Shown here: positions 1 to 6,600 of the stretch, in pieces
How the letters are laid out: each line of letters opens with the position of its first letter
Numbering within the stretch: the first letter of the stretch is position 1
DNA from: Phycisphaerales bacterium
GTDB taxonomy: Bacteria; Planctomycetota; Phycisphaerae; Phycisphaerales; UBA1924
NCBI GenBank assembly: GCA_019747615.1
Contig: JAIEQQ010000248.1
Span: 1 to 8,759, forward strand
Length of the DNA: 8,759 nucleotides
Reading direction: 5' to 3'
Program-made: the position numbers and the translations under genes
The notes under the pieces: model-generated
Told to the model about the DNA's origin: nothing
Seen by the model: the letters and a program-made list of their open reading frames with translations, nothing else
The model's database searches: none

Positions 1-156
1 GGGAAGGGCCGCGGCGGGTGCAAGAAGGGGGTGCAAGGCGGAGATCCTCGGGCGGACGGGGGTGCGAACCGGGCGCGGAACTGCGCGAGATTGTGCCAAA
101 GACATCGGACCGTGACGGAAAGATGGAACAAAAGACATCCAGTTACGAAGTAGAGT

Positions 157-176
157 GGCTCGACGCTCGTTGAGCC
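157..176 (+). repeat. Inverted repeat (possible hairpin) in upstream region
   Basis: GGCTC (157-161) pairs with GAGCC (172-176). The stem can extend inward by a G-T wobble, A-T and C-G pair to 8 pairs with a 4-base loop. The following bases are only mildly T-rich (CTTCGTTTCT at 181-190), so a terminator for an upstream gene is possible but weak. Confidence 0.35.
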
Positions 177-254
177 AAGGCTTCGTTTCTCGTGCGAGGG
201 TTGGGCGAGTCGCTGTTCGGCGGCTCGTTCGGTGGCGCCTTGCGCGGAGGAATG

Positions 255-269
255 CGTCGCATCGCGACG
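255..269 (+). repeat. Perfect 6-bp inverted repeat
   Basis: CGTCGC (255-260) and GCGACG (264-269) are separated by ATC. A run of A, not T, follows, so this is not a rho-independent terminator. It could be a small leader hairpin or a DNA-binding palindrome. Confidence 0.25.
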
Positions 270-304
270 TCGAAAAATGATCCAACCCATTGGTGCTTCT
301 CCAC

Positions 305-333
305 TTGCGAGCGATTCACATGCGCGGTACGCT
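305..333 (+). promoter_or_regulatory. Weak sigma70-like promoter candidate
   Basis: TTGCGA (305-310) and TACGCT (328-333) are separated by 17 bases, matching the consensus hexamers at 4 of 6 and 3 of 6 positions. This is the best-spaced pair I noticed in the upstream region, but planctomycete promoters are poorly conserved and the match could be chance. If real, transcription would begin near 340, just before the hairpin at 344-359. Confidence 0.2.
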
Positions 334-343
334 TGAGCCTTGC

Positions 344-359
344 GGCCTGTCGTCAGGCC
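344..359 (+). repeat. Leader hairpin, 6-bp stem with tetraloop
   Basis: GGCCTG (344-349) pairs with CAGGCC (354-359) around a TCGT loop. With C360 bulged, the stem can extend to C343-G361 and G342-C362. No T-run follows. If the weak promoter at 305-333 is real, this hairpin would sit at the extreme 5' end of the transcript, where such structures can protect mRNA. Confidence 0.35.
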
Positions 360-462
360 CGCGCTATCCGTCGCACGTCGGAGGGGTGGTTGGTCGGAGT
401 TCTGGTTAAGCAGTCTGAGGGCCTTGAAGAGTTCGGTTCGCGTGTGATGAGTTGGGAGTGCC

Positions 463-481
463 TCGCGGCGATCTGCCGCGA
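463..481 (+). repeat. Leader hairpin, perfect 7-bp stem
   Basis: TCGCGGC (463-469) pairs perfectly with GCCGCGA (475-481) around a 5-base loop. It ends 53 bases before the ribosome site and covers the alternative in-frame ATG 481, which argues further against that start. No T-run follows. Confidence 0.35.
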
Positions 482-534
482 TGCGAAGATCAATCGACGG
501 TGATTCAGCGTCCGGCATTTCTCGCTTGGGACGC

Positions 535-539
535 AGGAG
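535..539 (+). promoter_or_regulatory. Ribosome binding site of the giant gene
   Basis: AGGAG sits 7 bases upstream of ATG 547, the usual spacing. It decides the start: ATG 481 upstream and ATGs 556, 568 and 607 downstream lack a comparable site. Confidence 0.85.
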
Positions 540-546
540 TACAGAC

Positions 547-660
547 ATGAGCACGATGCAGCGCTGGATGGACAAGCTCCTTGGTACCTCGCCCCGCAAC
601 GCTCAGATGATCGAGCGGTCGGGCAAGCGTGCCAAGCAGGGCGCACGATCCAAGCGCAGC
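547..660 (+). other. Basic N-terminal segment (residues 1-38)
   Basis: Ten Lys or Arg occur in the first 37 residues against two acidic residues (D9, E23). All lysines of the visible protein are here. It is followed by a short Ala/Gly-rich stretch (39-51) too brief for an ordinary signal-peptide core. Polar, basic N-termini ahead of the LEPR-XLL motif are typical of planctomycete surface proteins; the segment may be removed on export (inference). Confidence 0.6.
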
Positions 661-3600
661 GCAGCGGAGCTCGCGGCGGGCGTCGGCCTTGCGACGAGCA
701 TCGAGCAGCTCGAGCAGCGTCAGTTGCTCTTCACGCTGCAGGTGACCGCGAACGACCCGACCTTCCAGCCGGACGCAGCGAACCCGGGCTTCGGCACCGT
801 GACGACGACCTTCGGGTACTTCATCCCGTTCCTGAGCGCGGAGGTGCCGGGCTTTGCGCAGGAGACGGGCATTGTCGAGGGCTTTGATGATCGGGCACCG
901 AACCCTGGCGTCAACATCCCCGCAAACCTGGGCGCGCCGACGAACTTCGGTTTGTTTGCGACGTCCGCAGCCGGCGTGCAGGCACGCATCGTTCCGATCG
1001 CAGCACCAGGCACGGGCAATCAGTTGAACGTGACACTTCCGGCGAACGCCTGGGTGGAGTTTGTCTTCCGAACGACGGGCGCGGCGAACAGCGTGCCGCG
1101 CACGTTTGTTGGGTTCGAGTGGACGGGCACGGGCGGCGCCGGCCTGAACGTGGAAGCTCGCGGTTTCGCGGGCCCGGGCCAGGCTTCGACAGCATTGGTC
1201 GCGGGCGCAAACCTCGCGGTGGCGAGCCGTCCGGCAGATCCGAACGCGCCGGCCGGTCCGCAGATCCGCAGTGTGCGTTATGACCAGGGTTTCCAGGTCA
1301 TTCGCATCACGGCGGGCGCGGGCGGTGCGGTCTTGGCGATGGACAACGTCACCGGCATCATCCCGCCGGCTCGCTTTGCGCCGTATCTCGATGCACGCCT
1401 CTTCGGTGCTCAGATTCAGCTCTACGGGCGCGCCGAGATCACGCCGGGCGTGAGCAACGACGGCACCGCGATCGACGTTCTGGACCTCTACGGGCGTCAG
1501 ATGCAGGCCACGATCGACATGGGCATTCCCGAGGGCGATACGCGACTGCTCGCGGACGCCAACGGCGACGGCGTGCCGGACTTCAACGACGGCATCGGCC
1601 GCATCAACATCCTGCGGGGTGACACGCGGGCCGCGTTCAACATCGTCGGCGGCACGATTCAGGTTCCGCAGGCCGGCCAGCCCAACGAGAACGTCGGCGG
1701 CATCGGTCAGTTCTTCACCTTCCTGCGCGCTCGCGATAGCCTCGCGGCGGACTTCCGCGCCGGCGGCTTTGCGCTTGAGGGCAGCTTCGTTGGTGCGGCG
1801 TGGCAGTTCCGCGGCTTTGAGGACACCGAGGCGACGGTCATCGTCGGCTCGCCCTGGATCCGCGATAACCGCAACACCGCGGTCTACTTCGGCGGCGCGA
1901 CCGGTGGTGACAACACGATCGGGCGAGCGATTCGCGCTGATGACCCGACGGTGACCGAGGCGGTTCGCGTCTTCGGCGCGGTGAATCGCCCGGCGGCGAA
2001 CCCCGCGGGCGCTTGGGCTCGCTACCCGTACGCGAACGCGAACAACCACTTCGGCTTGACGGGCACGCTGCTGGAGAATCAGCTCGTCGCGGTGCCGCTG
2101 CCTGCGTTCCCGCTGCCGGTTCCGAACCCCGCGGCGCCGCAGCCGGCGCCGGTCAGCAACCCGATCACGGAGCAGGGCGTGGGCTTTGACGCCGCGACGC
2201 TGCCGGCGGCGCGTGCGTGGGGCCAGTTCAATATCGATGGTCTGGTTTTCGGTGCCGTGCGCTTCAACGGCTCGCTGTCGCGCATCGTGATCAGCAACCC
2301 CGGCGCGAACATCATCGTCGAGGGCGACCTTGGCCAGCTCATCGTCAACGGCAACCTCGGCGGCACGCGACTGGTCACTAGCACCGCCCCGAGCGACGGC
2401 TTCCGCGTCTTCCCGTCGCAGGTGACGGTTGGTCGCAGCCTTGGTCAGGTGCTGGTCTCCGGGCGCATCGTCGGCACGCCGATCACGGTGCTGGGCGCGA
2501 CCAATGACCCGAACCGCGCCACGACCGAGTTCCTCCGCTACACCGAGACCGAGAGAATCATCTTCATCGACCCGGCCAGCACCGATGCCCCCGGCGTTCT
2601 GGCCGGCGCCGCCCGCGCTGTGCAGGGCGGCGGGCCCGTGTTCTTCGGCGGCAACGCCAGCGACGGCGGGATTTATCGCAACGACCTGCTCCCCGGCGCC
2701 GAGTTCATCGGCACCGGCCTGCGCGGTGCCATCATCAGCGGCACCCTCGGCTTCGGAAACACCCAGTTCCACGCCGAGGACAGCACCGACGTCTTCGCCT
2801 TCGCGGCGAACGTCGGCTCGACCGTCAACGTCAGCGTGCAATGGGTGCCCGGCCAGCCGGCGCAGTCGACGCAGACGCTGTATGCACGCGTGGTGGATGT
2901 CAACGGCCGCTTGATGGCGACGCACCAGTTCGCGTTCCTGGCGCCCGACTTCTCGCTGCCGTCCAGCAACTTTGACGTGCAGTTCAACTTCGTGGCCCCC
3001 AGCACCGAGGTGTACTACCTCGTCATGTCCACGAACCCCGACGGGCAGGACAACAACTCGGTCAACTACACCGCGACGATCCAGGGCCAGGCCCCGGTCA
3101 CCGTCGGCATGGTTTCCTCCGGCGGCGGCAACAACGCCGCGGCTCCGATCCTCGTCCAGTCCGGCTCCGTCGGCCTGATCCGCATGGGCAACGGCTTTAT
3201 CGATCCCGACGGCGCTGTGACGGCGCTCGGCGGGGCGCTGGCGACGGTCGAGACCGCGCAGGATTATGTCGGCATCGCCAACGCCTCGATCTCGATCAAT
3301 GGCAGCCTGTACTCGTTCATCGCTGGCGGCGATGTTCGCGGCGGAACCATCAGCATCGGTGGCAACCTCGGCAGCTTCCACACCGGGCGGTTCTTCTCAA
3401 CCGACAACGAGGGCACCAGCGGCATCGGCTCGGCCTTCGGCAACATCCACAACACGACGCTCACCGTCGCCGGCACGATCGGGCTCTTGGATATTTCCGG
3501 CTCTCTGGGATTCCAAAACACCACCACGGGCGAAGTCACAAACTCGCGGCCCGGTCCCTTCACGCTCAACACGGGCACGACGTTCGGCGCGTCGCCCCGC

Positions 3601-6600
3601 CCGGGCCACATCGGCGAGTTCCGCGTTGGCCGCCTGATCAATGGTCTGGCGTTCAACATGACCACGAGCCCGAACTCGATCGTCGATCGGTTCGTGATCG
3701 GCTCTCGCGCGGCAGACGGCGATAGCGGGCGCATCGTGCTCGGCCTGCCGACGTTCAACCTCGGCTCGGGCTCAGACATCCGATTCCTCGACTTCCAGGG
3801 CATCGCTCTCGGCGGCATCGGCGCGACGCTCGACGAGCAGTTCCAGCTCAACATCAGCCACAACCAGACAGCCCAGATCCAGGACGACTCCGGCGCGCAG
3901 TACTCGATCAACATCAGCGGCGGCACAGGTGCGCCGCGCCTGACCAGCAACGCGACGGTCTTCTTCATTCCGCTCGGCGTCGGCAGCGTCGTCGGTCGGG
4001 TCGCTGCGGTGCTCAACGGTGGCGCAGCGCTGACCGTGACGAACAACTCGGGCCTCGGTCGCGTCGCGCTGGACAACGTGATCCTGACGACCACGGCGCC
4101 AGGCCTCAGCAGCGTGAACTTCAACGGCATCGGCGAGATCGATGTTCGCCAGTTGCGGTCCGGCGTGCCGCTGAGCACCATCCGCAACTCAACGCCGAAT
4201 GGTGACTTGGTGTCGGTGGACGTCACGAGCGTCAATACCGTGCTCGTTGATTCGGGCAACCTCGGCTTCACCGAGAGCAACTCCAACGGTGATCGCCGCT
4301 TCGGAACGTTCCTCGATATCGCGGTCGGCCTCCAGCAGGGTGTCGGAGCTCCGATGGGTGTGTTTGTACCGCCCGCGCCGGCCCCGGCGCTGCTCAATGG
4401 CAACATCCAGCAGGGTGGCCAAGGCGGAACGACATTCGTTCCGATCCAGTACGCGGCCAATGGCGGCGTCTTCGAAGATGCTGGCCACCCGTTCGATGGC
4501 TATCTCCAGGGCCTCGTCGTTCGCAACGGCAACCTCCAGAGCGTCTCGGCTGGCAACCGCCTCGGCGACGTCATCCTCCAGTCCGGCGGAATCATCACCA
4601 GCGTCACCGCCAACCCGCTGCGTCGCACCGGCGACGGCGTCTTCCGCGGCATCGAGGGCACCATCTACGCCGGATCCATCGTCACCGTTGATATCGGCGA
4701 CGGCATCGCGGCCCCCGGCGACACCCCCTTCGCTCAGGCCGGCATCTTCGCTGAGAACGACATCGGCACCGTCACCGGCGGCTCGCGCGTCGCCAACCCG
4801 CAGGTCCGTGGCGTGATCATCGCCGGCAACACCGCCGGCACGGGCGGCGGTGGCCCGGCGCTCAACGGCATCAACAGCATCAACATCGTCGGCGGCCGCG
4901 TGGATGGTGCGTACATCGGCGTTGCGAACCTTGATGCCTTCTGGCGCTCGGCCCGCACGTCGCCGGTCGGCAACGTCACGCCGGGTGACGCGCCCGCGCC
5001 GCGCGGCACCGTCCACAACATCACCATCACCAACACGGACCTGACGCGCTCGCGTCTGTTCGCCGGCTCGTTCAACACCATCACGATCAGCAACGGCAAC
5101 TGGAACGCGACGTCGCTCCAGGCCGCGGGCGGCATCGGTGGTACCGACCCGCAGACGGGGCTGGCCCCCGGCAGCGTGGGCTCGATCATCGCCAGCGCGT
5201 TTGTGAACTCGACGCTCGACGGCGAGGCGGGCGAGTGGCGTCCGAACTCGATCGTCACCACCGGCGACCTGCGCACGCTCTTTGCCAGCGGCGTCAACAA
5301 CGACATCGCGGACCTGAACATCCAGGTCGGACGAAACCTGACCTCCTTCATCATCGCCCGCAGCCTGCTGCGGTCGACGATCGCTGTGAGCGGCAGCGTG
5401 AGCGTCCTCTCGTTCTCGCAGGATGTCCGCTCCTCGCAGATCAGCACCGGTGCCCTCACCGCCCTCTCGGTCGTTCGGAACATTCAGGCCTCCAGCATCA
5501 ACGCCAACGGATCGATCTCGCAGATCTACTCCGGCGGCGATATGACCAACGTCAGCATCAGCTCCACCGGCAACGGCGGCGGCATCGTCTATCTCCTGGC
5601 TCGCTCGTTCTCCGGCACCATCACCTCCAGCGGCAACATCGGCACGATCTTCGTGACCGGCGGTGACTTCACCGGCACCATCAACACCAGCACCGGCGGC
5701 ACCAACACCGCCAACGTCACCTATCTCTACGCCTCGCGCGACCTCAACGTCTCGCTCAACGTCGCCGGCGATGTCGGCACCGTCTACGCCGGACGCAACG
5801 TCGGCCGTCGCCTCATCGATGGTCAGAGCGGCACCGCCTCAACGCCCGATGTCATCGACGTTCGCGGCAACCTCGGCAGCGTCACCGCCGGTGGCCAGCT
5901 CTACGCCGACCTGCTCGTCGGTCAGTCCATCACCGGTCTTGTCTACGCCGGCTTCGCCAGCCCCGTCTTCGCGCTCCCCGGCAGCGTCGGCTCCGATCAG
6001 GCCTCCGACGCCCGCATCACCGCCTTCGGCCGCATCGGCGGCATCTACTGGTTCGGCGACTTTGCCGGCCAGGTCACCAGCCACTCCGGCGGCATCGGCT
6101 ACGTGTACATCCTCAACGGATCGCTCCGCTCGCTGGGCAACGATGCCAACGGCGACCCGATCAACTCTGTCGATGTTCGCGATGGCGACCTCGGCGTGCT
6201 CTACATCATCTCCGGCCACCTGCTGGGCAACATCTCGGTTCGCGACGGCACCCTCGGCGTGGTGTACGTCATCGGCGATGCGGTCTTCGGCAACATCGGT
6301 GTTGATCCGAACCTCTCGCTGACCTCGACCACCGGCGTCATCGCCTCGCAGTTCCGCTCGCAGCTCCCGCCCGGCAGCGCGAACCCCGCGACCGTCAACG
6401 GCGACGGCATCCGCAACGGCCCGACCATCCGCGCCGGTCGCGACATCACCTACATCTACGCCTCCGGCGGCATCTACGAGACCGCCATCAGCGCCGGTCG
6501 CTCGATCGGCACCGTCTACACCGTTCGCGGCACCGACAGCAACGCCACCCCCAACACGCCCACCGGCACGACGACGCCCAGCTTCATCGTCGCCGGCGAC

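Larger units (their letters stand above)
1..546. other. Upstream region without a supported gene
   Basis: No convincing gene was found. A reading frame open from base 3 to TGA 171-173 could be the tail of an upstream gene, but its codon pattern is much less biased than the giant gene and nothing is recognisable. A GTG-started frame 192-503 lacks a ribosome site and resembles nothing known. The region contains four short inverted repeats, a 9-base direct repeat (AAAGACATC at 98-106 and 131-139, which can be expected by chance) and a weak promoter-like pair. It most likely holds the promoter and a long 5' leader of the giant gene. Confidence 0.6.

Noticed and set aside
98..139. Direct repeat AAAGACATC at 98-106 and 131-139, spaced 33 bases
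   Set aside because: One 9-base repeat is about what chance gives in a region of this size, and nothing else marks it as an operator.
3..173. Frame open from the window start to TGA 171-173, possibly the tail of an upstream gene
   Set aside because: Weak third-position bias and no recognisable sequence; too short to support a call.
157..190. Rho-independent terminator for an upstream gene
   Set aside because: The hairpin is fair but is followed by only a mildly pyrimidine-rich stretch, with no real T-run.
192..503. Plus-strand 103-codon frame with a GTG start upstream of the giant gene
   Set aside because: No ribosome site before the GTG, codon use unlike the giant gene, and no recognisable sequence. 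It cannot be fully excluded as a small gene.
505..3381. Minus-strand open frame of 958 codons opposite the giant gene
   Set aside because: Its codons lie exactly opposite the sense codons, so it is only interrupted where the sense gene uses TCA, TTA or CTA. These are avoided by codon bias (the first such TCA is at 3397). The product is an Arg/Ala/Asp-rich low-complexity sequence, and it starts with GTG.
3264..4460. Minus-strand open frame of 398 codons in another register
   Set aside because: Pro/Arg/Ser-rich translation without a domain, overlapping a well-supported sense gene; it reflects GC-rich codon structure.
4189..5016. Minus-strand open frame of 275 codons
   Set aside because: In-register antisense shadow of the beta-helix coding sequence, with biased Ala/Asp/Arg composition.
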